Of a stretch of 64,000 nucleotides of DNA, positions 38,300-46,924 are shown in pieces; positions within the stretch are counted from its first letter, which is position 1, and each line of letters begins with the position of its first letter. This DNA comes from Acidobacteriota bacterium (GTDB lineage: Bacteria; Acidobacteriota; Thermoanaerobaculia; Gp7-AA8), in assembly GCA_021781455.1 (NCBI GenBank), contig JAJXWV010000040.1:1-64000 (forward strand), given 5' to 3'. Position numbers and translations under genes: made by a program. The notes under the pieces are model-generated. The model searched no databases. It saw only the letters and a list, made by a program, of their open reading frames with translations, and was not told where the DNA came from.

Positions 38300-39493
38300 A
38301 TGGCCGGAAAAGGAACGATTGCAATTCTCACCGGAGGTGGCGATGTGCCGGGGCTCAACCCGGCGATCCGTGCCATCACCATCCGCGCGCTGCGGGACGG
38401 CTATCGCGTGATCGGCCTGCGCCGCGGCTGGGCCGGCCTGGTCGACCTCGTGCCGGACGACGAGGCGGACAACTCCGAGAACATGATCGACCTCACCGAA
38501 GACATCGTGAACCGCGCCGGCCGGACGGGAGGGACGTTCCTGCACACCTCCCGCACCCGTCCCACGCACCTGCCCAAGGGAGCCGTTCCGGAGCACCTGC
38601 GGAGCCGCTACACACAGGACATCAATGACGTCACGCCCGACATGTTGAAGAACATCGAATGGCTGGGCATCAACTACCTGATCCCGATCGGCGGCGACGA
38701 CACGCTCTCCTACGCGCAGCGCCTCTCGCACGAAGGAGTGAACGTCATCGCCATTCCCAAGACGATGGACAACGACGTCCCGGGCACCGACTACTGCATC
38801 GGCTTCAGCACGTGCGTCACGCGCACCATCGAGCTCGCTCACCGGCTTCGCACCACGGCCGGGTCGCACGAGCGCTTCCTGGTCATCGAGGTCTTCGGCC
38901 GCTACGCCGGCTTCACGGCCCTGCTGCCGACGATGGCCGGCGCAGCCGACCGCTGCGTCATCCCCGAGTCTCCGTTCGACGTGGAGCGGCTGACGGAGCT
39001 CATGGTGCATGACCGCGACCGCGCCCCGAGCCGCTACAGCGTCGTCCTCGTCTCCGAGGGAGCGCGCATGCAGAACGAGGACGAGATGTCGTTCGAGGGA
39101 ACGGAAATCGACCAGTACGGCCACCGGAAGTTAGGCGGGATCGCCGACAAGGTCTCGGCCAAGATCAAGGAGCTTTCGGTCAAGTACAACAAGGGACGGC
39201 GCATCAACGTCGTCAACCAGCGCCTTGGCTACATGGTCCGCAGCGGCGATCCCGACGCCCTCGACTCCATCGTGCCGATGGCCTTCGGCAACCTCGCTCT
39301 CGATCTCGTGGAACGGCACATCATCGGCAGGCTCGTCGCGGTCCGCAACGGCATTTACGACAACCTGCCGCTCGACGTCGTGACGGGCCGGAAGAAAGTC
39401 GTCGACGTCGAGCGCTACTACAACACCGACCGCATGCGCCCGATCTACGACTTCCACCGCCAGCCGATCTTCATCATGACGAGCGACGAATAG
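38300..39493 (+). CDS. 6-phosphofructokinase, pyrophosphate-type signature
   Basis: A 397-residue phosphofructokinase (group A fold). The start AILTGGGDVPGLNPAIRA is canonical. The phosphoryl-donor motif reads GGDDTLSYA with a second Asp where ATP enzymes have Gly, and the catalytic segment reads PKTMDNDVPGT with Lys where ATP enzymes have Gly. Both changes are the hallmarks of pyrophosphate-dependent enzymes, so it probably runs glycolysis reversibly with PPi. GGAGG lies 12 bases before ATG 38300. Confidence 0.9.
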   Translation: MAGKGTIAILTGGGDVPGLNPAIRAITIRALRDGYRVIGLRRGWAGLVDLVPDDEADNSENMIDLTEDIVNRAGRTGGTFLHTSRTRPTHLPKGAVPEHLRSRYTQDINDVTPDMLKNIEWLGINYLIPIGGDDTLSYAQRLSHEGVNVIAIPKTMDNDVPGTDYCIGFSTCVTRTIELAHRLRTTAGSHERFLVIEVFGRYAGFTALLPTMAGAADRCVIPESPFDVERLTELMVHDRDRAPSRYSVVLVSEGARMQNEDEMSFEGTEIDQYGHRKLGGIADKVSAKIKELSVKYNKGRRINVVNQRLGYMVRSGDPDALDSIVPMAFGNLALDLVERHIIGRLVAVRNGIYDNLPLDVVTGRKKVVDVERYYNTDRMRPIYDFHRQPIFIMTSDE

Positions 39494-39498
39494 GGCGA

Positions 39499-39704
39499 CA
39501 GGAGTGCGGGCGTCCCGCCCGCATGCGCCGGGCGTCCCGCCCGGCGCACTTTGGTCTTCTGGCGAGCTCGGAGCCCCATACGATCACAACCAGGCCTACT
39601 TTCGCCGGTGTAAGAGCGCCGGGCGTCCCGCCCGGCGCTGATCGAGCGAACCGCGGGACGAGACGTCCCGCGGATGCGGGCGGGACGCCCGCACTCCCAA
39701 AAAA
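39499..39704. repeat. Family D palindrome, long copy
   Basis: The outer arms GGAGTGCGGGCGTCCCGCCC and GGGCGGGACGCCCGCACTCC lie 165 bp apart. Between them are two CGCCGGGCGTCCCGCCCGGCG hairpins (39528, 39620) and a CCGCGGGACGAGACGTCCCG hairpin. It fills the space after the phosphofructokinase gene. Confidence 0.85.
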
Positions 39705-39730
39705 AAGCCGCGTCCGGAAAGACGCGGCTT
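39699..39730 (-). terminator. Rho-independent terminator of the Gly/His-rich gene
   Basis: A 10-bp stem AAGCCGCGTC/GACGCGGCTT (39705-39714, 39721-39730) is followed on the minus strand by a run of eight T. Confidence 0.88.
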
Positions 39731-39754
39731 CTTCCGTGAGGCGAGACCAGCGTT

Positions 39755-40246
39755 TCAGTGATGCCCGCGACCGCCGCGGCCAAAGCCGCCGTGGCCGAAG
39801 CCACCGTGGCCGCCGTAGAACCCATGGCCGCCGCGGAACCCGCCGAATCCGAAACCAAACGACAGGCTCGGCCCGTAGAAGAACGGGTCGTAGTAGTACG
39901 GGGAATAGCCGTAGCCGTAATACGGATAACCGTAGTAGCCCGGCGACACGACCACGGTCGTGCTCCGTCCATCGGCATAGCGGCCGTTGTTGCGCGCCGC
40001 GGACTCGTCGACGACGGCCCGGATCACGCTTTTGGAGACGTTCGCGTTGGTCATGGCGATGACGTCGTCGGCGCTCACGTCGAAACGCCCGCGGGCGTTG
40101 TGCACGAAGGAAACGATGGTCTCTTCACTGACGCCGGCCTGCGACATGCGAACGACGTCGTCGACCAACGTCCTCTGGGTGGCGAACAGCGGCGTAGCCG
40201 CCACCAGACACAGCAGAACGGCAAACAGATAGATGGTGCGCTTCAC
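39755..40246 (-). CDS. Exported protein with Tyr-rich and Gly/His-rich C-terminus
   Basis: A 163-residue exported protein (signal peptide KRTIYLFAVLLCLVAATPLFA). Residues 25-85 form a small helical domain (DDVVRMSQAGVSEETIVSFV...). The C-terminal half is low complexity: repeated YGYPYYGYGYSPYYYDP, then GFGFGG, and a terminal GGHGGFGHGGFGRGG with six His. The tail could bind metal (Ni, Zn or Cu) or form an elastic surface layer; both are inference. It starts at GTG 40246 with AGGAG upstream. A strong terminator follows. Confidence 0.8.
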   Translation of the reverse strand: MKRTIYLFAVLLCLVAATPLFATQRTLVDDVVRMSQAGVSEETIVSFVHNARGRFDVSADDVIAMTNANVSKSVIRAVVDESAARNNGRYADGRSTTVVVSPGYYGYPYYGYGYSPYYYDPFFYGPSLSFGFGFGGFRGGHGFYGGHGGFGHGGFGRGGRGHH

Positions 40247-40424
40247 GGTGAGTCTCCTTTTCGGCATCGAGCCGAGCTGCGACTGAAGCGTACTGATGCG
40301 AGCGAAAGGCCAGGAGAATCATCGCAGTTTCCGCCGCAATCCGCATCGTTCTTGGTCTCCAGGCGCAGCCGTTCTCCTCGATTCAGGACAATGCGTCATC
40401 GAAAACGGTCACGATTGGGGTCAC

Positions 40425-40482
40425 GAGGTTTCGAGGTGCACAAACCTCGCAACCTCGCAAACCTCGCAAACCTCGCAAACCC
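40425..40482. repeat. Tandem-word palindrome H12 (8/9-nt word AACCTCGC)
   Basis: A short left arm GAGGTTTC, GAGGTGCA is followed directly by at least four tandem copies of ACCTCGCAA. It lies in the otherwise empty 278-bp region between two divergent genes. Confidence 0.8.
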
Positions 40483-40524
40483 TGGTGAAGTGACCGAGCC
40501 CTGTTCATGATCTGATTTCCGCGC

Positions 40525-41769
40525 TTGGACAGCGCCCCCCTCACCCTCACGCGCGACGCGCGCCTCCTGTTCGCGGCGCGGACGATCCGGCTCTTCGCCT
40601 ACGGGTTCGTCTCCGTCGTGCTCGTGCTCTATCTGTCGGCAATCCGGATCGACGATCACCGCATCGGGCTGCTCCTCACGCTGACGTTGGTCGGCGACGT
40701 GGCCATCTCGCTGTACCTGACCACGCGCGCCGACATGCTGGGCCGGCGACGGACGCTCATCGCTGGGGCGGTGCTGATGATCCTCGCGGCGGCCGTGTTC
40801 GTGTCGACCCGCGATTTCACCTTCCTGCTGATCGCCGCCACGATCGGCGTGATCAGCCCGAGCGGGAACGAGGTCGGGCCGTTCCTCGCCGTCGAGCAGG
40901 TGGCGCTCGCGCAGACCGCGGGCGCGGAGCATCGGACGGCGCTGTTCGCCTGGTACAACCTCGCCGGATCGTTCGCCACCGCCGCCGGCTCGCTGTGCGC
41001 GGGATTCCTCTCCGACTCGATGATGCACCGCGGCTTCAGCGCGGCGGCGAGCTACCGCAGCCCCATCGTCGGATACGCGTTCCTCGGCATCGTGCTGGTG
41101 GTGCTGTTCTCGTTTGTCTCGACATCGGTGGAGAGCCGGCGACCGGCGCAGGCGGAAATGCCTGCGCCACACGGGCAGTCTCTCTTCCACGTCGAGCGAT
41201 CGCGCGGCGTCGTGACGCGCCTCTCGGTGCTCTTCGCGCTCGATGCCTTCGCCGGCGGCCTGGTCGTGCAGAGCATCGTCGCCTACTGGTTCTACCGTCG
41301 CTTCGGCCTGAGCCCGGCCATGCTCGGCTCGATCTTCTTCGGCGCGAACCTGTTTGCCGGCGTCTCCTCGCTGCTGGCGGTACGCATCGCCCGGCGCTTC
41401 GGACTGCTGAACACGATGGTATTCACGCATCTGCCGTCCAACATCCTCCTGATTCTCGTGCCGTTGATGCCGACCCTGCCGCTGGCGGTGGCCGTGCTGC
41501 TGATGCGGTTCTCGATCTCGCAGATGGACGTGCCGACACGGCAGTCGTACGTCATGGCCGTCGTCGACGAATCGGAACGGACCGCCGCTGCCGGGATCAC
41601 CGGCGTGGCGCGGACGACCGGCGCCGCGCTCGCTCCGGTCATCGCCATGCCGCTCGTGGCCGGCCTGGCAACCTCCTCGCTGCCGTTCATCGTCGCCGGA
41701 GCGCTGAAGATCGTCTACGACCTCGTGCTGCTGCGCGCCTTCCGCGCGACGAGACACCCGTCACTCTGA
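40525..41769 (+). CDS. MFS transporter
   Basis: A 414-residue membrane protein with about 12 segments. The inter-segment motif LTTRADMLGRRRTLI matches the MFS loop 2-3 consensus, and the group resembles multidrug or sugar-efflux members. It starts at TTG 40525 in the only long frame. The final residues (HPSL, stop) are encoded by the left end of family A copy 6, which means the repeat has replaced or trimmed the original C-terminus. The substrate is unknown. Confidence 0.82.
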   Translation: MDSAPLTLTRDARLLFAARTIRLFAYGFVSVVLVLYLSAIRIDDHRIGLLLTLTLVGDVAISLYLTTRADMLGRRRTLIAGAVLMILAAAVFVSTRDFTFLLIAATIGVISPSGNEVGPFLAVEQVALAQTAGAEHRTALFAWYNLAGSFATAAGSLCAGFLSDSMMHRGFSAAASYRSPIVGYAFLGIVLVVLFSFVSTSVESRRPAQAEMPAPHGQSLFHVERSRGVVTRLSVLFALDAFAGGLVVQSIVAYWFYRRFGLSPAMLGSIFFGANLFAGVSSLLAVRIARRFGLLNTMVFTHLPSNILLILVPLMPTLPLAVAVLLMRFSISQMDVPTRQSYVMAVVDESERTAAAGITGVARTTGAALAPVIAMPLVAGLATSSLPFIVAGALKIVYDLVLLRAFRATRHPSL

Positions 41770-41906
41770 CTCTGAGCCGGCGAAGCCGCGGGGAAGGGCG
41801 GGCGGGCGGAGCGGCGAAGCGCGGCGAAGAGTCTCAAGATGCGCAGATCGTGGAGTCTTGCCCTGGATCCTTCCGAGCCGAGACCGCCGACTCAGAGTGA
41901 CGGGGG
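41757..41906. repeat. Family A inverted-repeat element, copy 6 (degenerate)
   Basis: Starts within the MFS gene's last codons (CCCGTCACTCTGA), continues GAGCCGGCGAAGCCGCG, AGCGCGGCGAAGAGTCTC, and ends CTCAGAGTGACGGGGG. The centre and right arm are diverged compared with the other copies. Confidence 0.75.
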
Positions 41907-41969
41907 AGGCACCACACAGGCGAGCGGCCATCACGGCCAGGCGATCGTCGTGCTCTATGATGCACGGCA

Positions 41970-42854
41970 ATGCCTAACACCCGCGTCATCGCAGTCGATC
42001 TCGGTGGAACCAAAGTCGCGGTGGCGCTCATCGACGAACGCGGAAAAATCACCCATTGCGTCATCGAGCCGGTGGATGGCTCCTCCACCGAAGCCCCCGT
42101 CGATCAGATCGTCCGGCTGGCGAAACCGCTGATCGGCCAGGCCGAGGGTGTGGGCGTCGCCGTTCCCGGACTGGCTCGCCGCGACGGCACCGTCTGGGCG
42201 CCGAACCTTCCGGGGTGGGACCGCGTTCCTCTGGCGAAACTTCTGCGCCGGCGCCTTCGCCTCCCTGCCTTCGTCGAGAGCGACCGCAACGCCGCCGTGC
42301 TCGGCGAAGCGTGGCGCGGCGCCGCCCGCGGCAAGTCCGACGTCGTGGTCCTGATCGCCGGCACCGGCATCGGCGCCGGAATCCTCAGCGACGGCCGTCT
42401 CATACGCGGGGCGCACGAGCTTTCGGGATGCGCGGGATGGCTCGTCGTCGCCGACGAGATGAACGAGTTCACGGCGCGATGCGGCGCCCTCGAGGCGCTG
42501 GCTGCAGGCGCGGCCATCGGCCGGAAGGAAAGCCGCGACGGCGCGGCAGTGGCCCGGGCCGCACGTGCCGGAGACAAAGCCACGCGGGCGATCTTCCTGC
42601 GCGCAGGCAATCTTCTCGGTCGCGCGGTGGCGAACCTGATCAGCCTCTTCGACCCCGAAGTCGTGGTGCTGACCGGCGGACTGACGCACGCCGCCGATCT
42701 CTTTCTCGATGAATTGAAGCGGACGGCGATGCAGTTCGCCCAGCCCCTCTCCGCGCCCCATGTGGCCATCGAAGTGAGCACGCTGCAGGAGCAGGCCAAC
42801 CTCCTAGGCGCCGGCCGTCTGGCTTTCGATGGGATTGAAAGCAAAGAAGCGTAG
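41970..42854 (+). CDS. ROK-family sugar kinase
   Basis: A 294-residue ROK kinase. The ATP loop DLGGTKVAVALID (residues 9-21), the sugar-binding catalytic ESDRNAAVLGE (Asp base) and AGTGIGAGI are intact. The usual zinc motif CxCGxxGCLE is shortened to RCGALE, so zinc binding is likely lost. It phosphorylates a hexose such as glucose or an N-acyl sugar. Downstream SIS and MFS genes and the PIG-L deacetylase favour an amino-sugar substrate, by inference. Its TAG stop (42852-42854) overlaps the first heptamer of repeat H13. Confidence 0.85.
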   Translation: MPNTRVIAVDLGGTKVAVALIDERGKITHCVIEPVDGSSTEAPVDQIVRLAKPLIGQAEGVGVAVPGLARRDGTVWAPNLPGWDRVPLAKLLRRRLRLPAFVESDRNAAVLGEAWRGAARGKSDVVVLIAGTGIGAGILSDGRLIRGAHELSGCAGWLVVADEMNEFTARCGALEALAAGAAIGRKESRDGAAVARAARAGDKATRAIFLRAGNLLGRAVANLISLFDPEVVVLTGGLTHAADLFLDELKRTAMQFAQPLSAPHVAIEVSTLQEQANLLGAGRLAFDGIESKEA

Positions 42855-42951
42855 TGCTGAGTACTGAGTGCTGAGTACTGAGTGCTGAGTACTGAGTACA
42901 GAGTGTGGATCGCCGCGGACTCAGTACTCAGTACTCAGCACTCAGCACTTC
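42853..42951. repeat. Tandem heptamer palindrome H13 (word AGTRCTG)
   Basis: The clearest example: eight consecutive heptamers (AGTGCTG and AGTACTG alternating, the last two varied) at 42853-42908. A 10-bp spacer is followed by five reverse-complement heptamers at 42917-42951. It is located between two co-directional genes that otherwise look like an operon. Confidence 0.92.
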
Positions 42952-42973
42952 GCGAAACGGAGTCACGAACATC

Positions 42974-43723
42974 ATGAGCCTCGACAAGTACCGCAGCGCA
43001 GTCACGACGATCCTCGAGAAGATCTGGGCCACCCAGACCGACGCCATCCGTTCCGCCGCGCGCCTCATGGCCGATTCGGCGGGCAAGGGCGGTCTGGTGC
43101 ACCTGTTCGGCAGCGGGCATTCGGTGCTGCCGGTCCAGGACGTCTTCCCGCGGTACGGCAGCTATCCGCTGTTCCATCCGCTCATGGACGCACGCCTGAT
43201 GTGGCAGAACGTGATCGGCTCCGGCGGGGCGCGCGGGCTGCTCTGGCTGGAGCGGCGCGAGGGCTACGCGGAAGTCCTGTTCGAGAACCAGCCCATCCGA
43301 TCCGGCGACGTGATGATCGTTTTTTCTCACGGTGGCATGAACGCGGTCGGCATCGAGGTGGCGATGGAGGCGCGCAAGCGCGGCCTGAAGGTCGTCGGCG
43401 TCACGTCGATGGACAACCAGCGGCAGAAGCAGGCCAGCCATTCCAGCGGCAAGAAGCTGTCGGACGTCTGCGACATCGTCATCGACAACTGCGTTCCGGC
43501 GCAGGATGCGGTCGTGGGCATCGAGGGCTGGCTGGCGCCGGTCGCTGCGGCGTCGACCGTGGCCTTCGTGACGATCGCGAACGCGATTGTTGCCGAGGTT
43601 GCGGCGGAGATCGCGAAGAAAGGGATGAAGCCGCGGGTCTTCGTGTCGCCTAACGTCCCTGGAATTCCCGCGGACAACAATGTCCAGGTGTTCGCCGATT
43701 ACGAAAAGGCGCTTCGACGATGA
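42974..43723 (+). CDS. SIS-domain sugar-phosphate protein (UPF0309-like)
   Basis: A 249-residue SIS protein. It has the sugar-phosphate loop FGSGHSVLPV (near 46), the second phosphate site VFSHGGMNAVGIEVA, and VGVTSMDNQ. The family resembles E. coli YfeU-type sugar isomerases that act on amino-sugar phosphates such as GlcNAc-6-P or MurNAc-6-P. It starts at ATG 42974; its stop overlaps the next gene's start, so it is translationally coupled to the MFS gene. An amino-sugar phosphate is the likely ligand. Confidence 0.88.
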   Translation: MSLDKYRSAVTTILEKIWATQTDAIRSAARLMADSAGKGGLVHLFGSGHSVLPVQDVFPRYGSYPLFHPLMDARLMWQNVIGSGGARGLLWLERREGYAEVLFENQPIRSGDVMIVFSHGGMNAVGIEVAMEARKRGLKVVGVTSMDNQRQKQASHSSGKKLSDVCDIVIDNCVPAQDAVVGIEGWLAPVAAASTVAFVTIANAIVAEVAAEIAKKGMKPRVFVSPNVPGIPADNNVQVFADYEKALRR

Positions 43724-44901
43724 ACGAGCCCGGAACGGTCAGCCGTTCGCAGCTCTTCTGGGGTGCGTGTGCGGGCATGTTCGTTTTCGGCATCGTGCTG
43801 GCCATCCTCGGTGCGCTCTTCGGCCTTCCGGAGATGCGCGAGCGCCTGAACATCGACCTGGCGCAACAGGGCGACGTCTTTCTGCTGCTGTTCTTCGGCG
43901 TCTTTCTGTCGACCATCGTGGTCGGCCCGATGATCGACAGCTTCGGCAACAAGCTCGTGCTGACGCTCTCGGCCGCACTGGTCGCAGTCGCGCTGGTGAT
44001 CTTCTCGACGGCGAGCGCGTTCCTCCCGGCCATCGCCGCGGCCTTCCTCCTCGGCATTGGCGGCGGCGGCCTGAACACCTCGACGAACGCGCTGGTGGCG
44101 GATCTCTACACCGAGAACCGCGGGGCCATGCTCAACATCCTGGGGACGTTCTTCGGCGTGGGCGCACTGTTCATCCCGCTGCTGGCGGTGAGCATCACCG
44201 GTGTCTTCACGATCACGCAGCTGTTTCTCATCGCCGCTGCGCTGGCGGCTCTCTGCACGACCGCGTACCTGCTGCTCGGCTTTCCGCCGCCCACAGCGCC
44301 GATCGGGTTCTCGCTGCTGGCCTCGGTGCGGGCGGCTCGCAACCCGGGCGTGCCGCTGTTCGCCGTGCTGCTGTTCTTCCAGTCGGGCAACGAAGCCTCG
44401 ATCGGCGGATGGACCTCGACGTATGCCGGCTCGGTCGGCGCCTCGCCTAACACGGCGACCTGGGTGCTGGCGGCGTACTGGGCGGCGCTCATGCTCGGCC
44501 GGCTGGCCGGGGCGCGCCTGCTGGCGCAGGTGCCGAAGTCGCGGCTTGTCTTCGCCAGTGCCGTCGGCTCGGCGATCGGCTGCGCGGTGCTGCTGGCCTC
44601 GCCCTCGGTGGCCGTGCTCGCCGTCGGCGCAGTGATCGTCGGATTCTCGTTCGCCGCGATCTACCCGACCACCCTGGCCATGGCCGCCGACCGCTACCAG
44701 CGCCTGGCCGGGACGATCTTCGGATTCCTCTTCGCCGCCGGCCTGATCGGCGGGATGGCCTTCCCGTGGGGGATCGGCCAAATCTCGCAGCATTACGGCG
44801 TGCGCTCGGGAATGGTCCTGCCGCTCATCGGCGGGATCGCGATCTCGATTCTCGTGACTGTGATCGCCGCGCGGGAGAAGGCTGCGGCGGTCGCTGCGTA
44901 G
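43720..44901 (+). CDS. Sugar MFS transporter
   Basis: A 393-residue transporter with about 12 membrane segments (GMFVFGIVLAILGALFGLP at the N-terminus, GGGGLNTSTNALVADLY in the middle). The pattern resembles the FucP/GlcP group of sugar:proton symporters. It is coupled by a four-base overlap to the SIS gene and follows the ROK kinase, so it probably imports the sugar that those two enzymes process. Confidence 0.85.
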   Translation: MNEPGTVSRSQLFWGACAGMFVFGIVLAILGALFGLPEMRERLNIDLAQQGDVFLLLFFGVFLSTIVVGPMIDSFGNKLVLTLSAALVAVALVIFSTASAFLPAIAAAFLLGIGGGGLNTSTNALVADLYTENRGAMLNILGTFFGVGALFIPLLAVSITGVFTITQLFLIAAALAALCTTAYLLLGFPPPTAPIGFSLLASVRAARNPGVPLFAVLLFFQSGNEASIGGWTSTYAGSVGASPNTATWVLAAYWAALMLGRLAGARLLAQVPKSRLVFASAVGSAIGCAVLLASPSVAVLAVGAVIVGFSFAAIYPTTLAMAADRYQRLAGTIFGFLFAAGLIGGMAFPWGIGQISQHYGVRSGMVLPLIGGIAISILVTVIAAREKAAAVAA

Positions 44902-44959
44902 GGCCCAGCTGCGCTGCGCCGTTCATCGCGTAGGGCCCAGCTGCGCCCTACGAATTGCT

Positions 44960-45721
44960 CTACGGAACGCGATCCAGCACGCGCCGCTTTCCGTACGATT
45001 CGACATCGAACGCCACTGCTTCTTTCCTGTGCGCTTCCGCGCCGCGAACAGTGGCCAGGGCGGTGTAGTAGTCGAGATATGCGAACGACGAGATCCCGCC
45101 GCGGACGAACTCGTATTTCGAGACCGCCTCGCGCCATTGTGCGATTCCTCCGGTGACGTCGACATAGACGTAGGGCGAGAAACCTTCCGGGTCCTCCCAG
45201 TTCTCGGCGTACCAGACCGAGCGCACGCCTCGCCAGACGGGAACGTCCCCAAGGACTCCCTGCAGCGACGCGAGGAGAACGGCATCGCGAACGATGGCGT
45301 TCGCCGCCTCGTGATCCTTGTGCATGCTGTTCCGCCAGTGCGTGATCACCGTCGTCGGCTTCACGTCGCGGATGACGCGCGCCACGTAGAGCCGCGCCTC
45401 GTCATTGTCGGGCAGCTCGCCGTCGCGATAAGGGCCGAACAGCACCTCGGCGCCTAACGCCGCTGCCGCCTCCGTCGCCTCGCGCCGCTTCTGCTCGGCG
45501 TAGGCCTGCGGTGCCAGCTTCGGATTGCCGCGCTCGCCCAGGGTCAGGTGGAGAATGACCACGCGGGCGCCGTCCTGATGCTCCTTCGCTAGCAGCGCGC
45601 CGCAGGTCAGCTCCATGTCGCCGGCGTGCGCGCCGACGGCGAGGAGGGTCCTCGGTTTTTCCTGGGCCGGCGCCGTCATTGCGACGAGCAGGATCGAGAG
45701 CACGGCAAATCGTCTGAACAT
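44960..45721 (-). CDS. Exported PIG-L/LmbE-family deacetylase
   Basis: A 253-residue protein with a signal peptide (RRFAVLSILLVAMTAPAQ). The zinc site is in the LmbE pattern: AVGAHAGDMELTCGAL (usual HPDD changed to HAGD), YRDGELPDNDEARL and WRNSMHKDHEAA. PIG-L enzymes remove N-acetyl groups from GlcNAc-containing compounds. Whether the changed second metal residue keeps activity is unclear. It is convergent with the sugar transporter gene and suits the neighbouring amino-sugar genes. Confidence 0.85.
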   Translation of the reverse strand: MFRRFAVLSILLVAMTAPAQEKPRTLLAVGAHAGDMELTCGALLAKEHQDGARVVILHLTLGERGNPKLAPQAYAEQKRREATEAAAALGAEVLFGPYRDGELPDNDEARLYVARVIRDVKPTTVITHWRNSMHKDHEAANAIVRDAVLLASLQGVLGDVPVWRGVRSVWYAENWEDPEGFSPYVYVDVTGGIAQWREAVSKYEFVRGGISSFAYLDYYTALATVRGAEAHRKEAVAFDVESYGKRRVLDRVP

Positions 45722-45812
45722 GACCGGAACTCTACAACCGAAGCCGCTCGTCCTCCCGTGCGCCGCGCCGAATCCTGTTCTCTGCCACCGGCAATCGCGC
45801 TACCGTAGACGC

Positions 45813-46832
45813 ATGCGAACACTGTTGATCGTCCTCGTGGCGATGGCGCCGTTCTCCGCCACCGCCCAGCAGCCCGCGCCATCTCATTACGTCCTGCTGG
45901 CCACGCCGAAGACCGTCACCTGGGGCCGTTACGATCCAAGCACTCCCCCCGTGCTGCGGATCAAGTCGGGCGACACGGTGGAGGTGCACACCCTGCTCAC
46001 CTCCAGCCCGTCGCGGCTGGAGGGCGCCGGCGTACCTCCCGACCAGGTCGAGCAGTCGCTGCGCGACGTCTTCCGCGAAGTGACGGACCGCGGACCCGGC
46101 GGCCACATTCTCAACGGGCCGATCTACATCGAGGGCGCCGAGCCTGGCGACGTGCTCGAGGTGCGGATCCTGTCGATCGACCTCGCCATCCCGTACGCGT
46201 ACAACGGATTTCGCCCCGGCAGCGGCTTCCTTCCGGATGATTTCCCTCACGCGCGAATGAAAATCATCCCGCTCGACAAGGCGCGCATGGTGGCGCACTT
46301 CGCACCGGGCATCGACATTCCCCTGCACCCGTTCTTCGGCAGCATGGGCGTGGCGCCGCCGGAGGCGGTGGGGCGCATCAACAGCGCGCCGCCCTGGATC
46401 CACGCCGGGAATCTCGACAACAAGGAGCTCGTCGCCGGGACCACGCTGTACATCCCCGTCCATGCGAAAGGGGCGCTGTTCGAGATCGGCGACGGCCACG
46501 CCGGGCAGGGAAACGGCGAGGTCGACATCACGGCGATGGAGACCTCACTGGTCGGCAACGTGCAGCTGATCGTGCGCAAGGACATGCACCTGAACTGGCC
46601 TCGCGCCGAGACGCCGACGCACTACATCACGATGGGCCTGAACGAGGACCTCACCCAGGCCGCGAAGCTGGCCCTGCGCGAGATGATCGATTTTCTCGTC
46701 AGCGAGAAACACCTCTCGCGCGACGACGCCTACATGCTGGCCAGCGTGGCCGCGGATCTCGACATCACCGAGCTGGTCGACGGGAACAAGGGCGTACACG
46801 CCATGATCCCGAAGGCGATCTTTTCGAAGTAG
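45813..46832 (+). CDS. Exported acetamidase/formamidase-family protein
   Basis: A 339-residue protein with a signal peptide (RTLLIVLVAMAPFSATA). It has the FmdA/AmdA-type fold: SGDTVEVHTL (about 50), GPGGHILNGPIYIEGAEPGD, FFGSMGVAPPE and GDGHAGQGNGEVDI, which carry the conserved His/Glu residues. The family hydrolyses small amides such as formamide. It is divergent from the PIG-L gene. It may release ammonia from small amides outside the cell. Confidence 0.9.
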   Translation: MRTLLIVLVAMAPFSATAQQPAPSHYVLLATPKTVTWGRYDPSTPPVLRIKSGDTVEVHTLLTSSPSRLEGAGVPPDQVEQSLRDVFREVTDRGPGGHILNGPIYIEGAEPGDVLEVRILSIDLAIPYAYNGFRPGSGFLPDDFPHARMKIIPLDKARMVAHFAPGIDIPLHPFFGSMGVAPPEAVGRINSAPPWIHAGNLDNKELVAGTTLYIPVHAKGALFEIGDGHAGQGNGEVDITAMETSLVGNVQLIVRKDMHLNWPRAETPTHYITMGLNEDLTQAAKLALREMIDFLVSEKHLSRDDAYMLASVAADLDITELVDGNKGVHAMIPKAIFSK

Positions 46833-46841
46833 AGGGCACGT

Positions 46842-46924
46842 GGTAGGGACGCGCAGCAGCGCGTCCGCAGCTTTCGTCTGGCCACCTCTCGGGAGTTGCG
46901 GACGCGCTGCTGCGCGTCCCTACA
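46842..46924. repeat. Family C palindrome, copy 3
   Basis: GTAGGGACGCGCAGCAGCGC at 46852 pairs with GCGCTGCTGCGCGTCCCTAC at 46904-46922. The right end supplies the stop codon of the remnant at 46920. Confidence 0.85.

Noticed and set aside
42853-42951. Heptamer arrays as a CRISPR array
   Set aside because: The words are 7 nt without spacers, the opposite arm is reverse-complemented, and no cas genes occur in the window.
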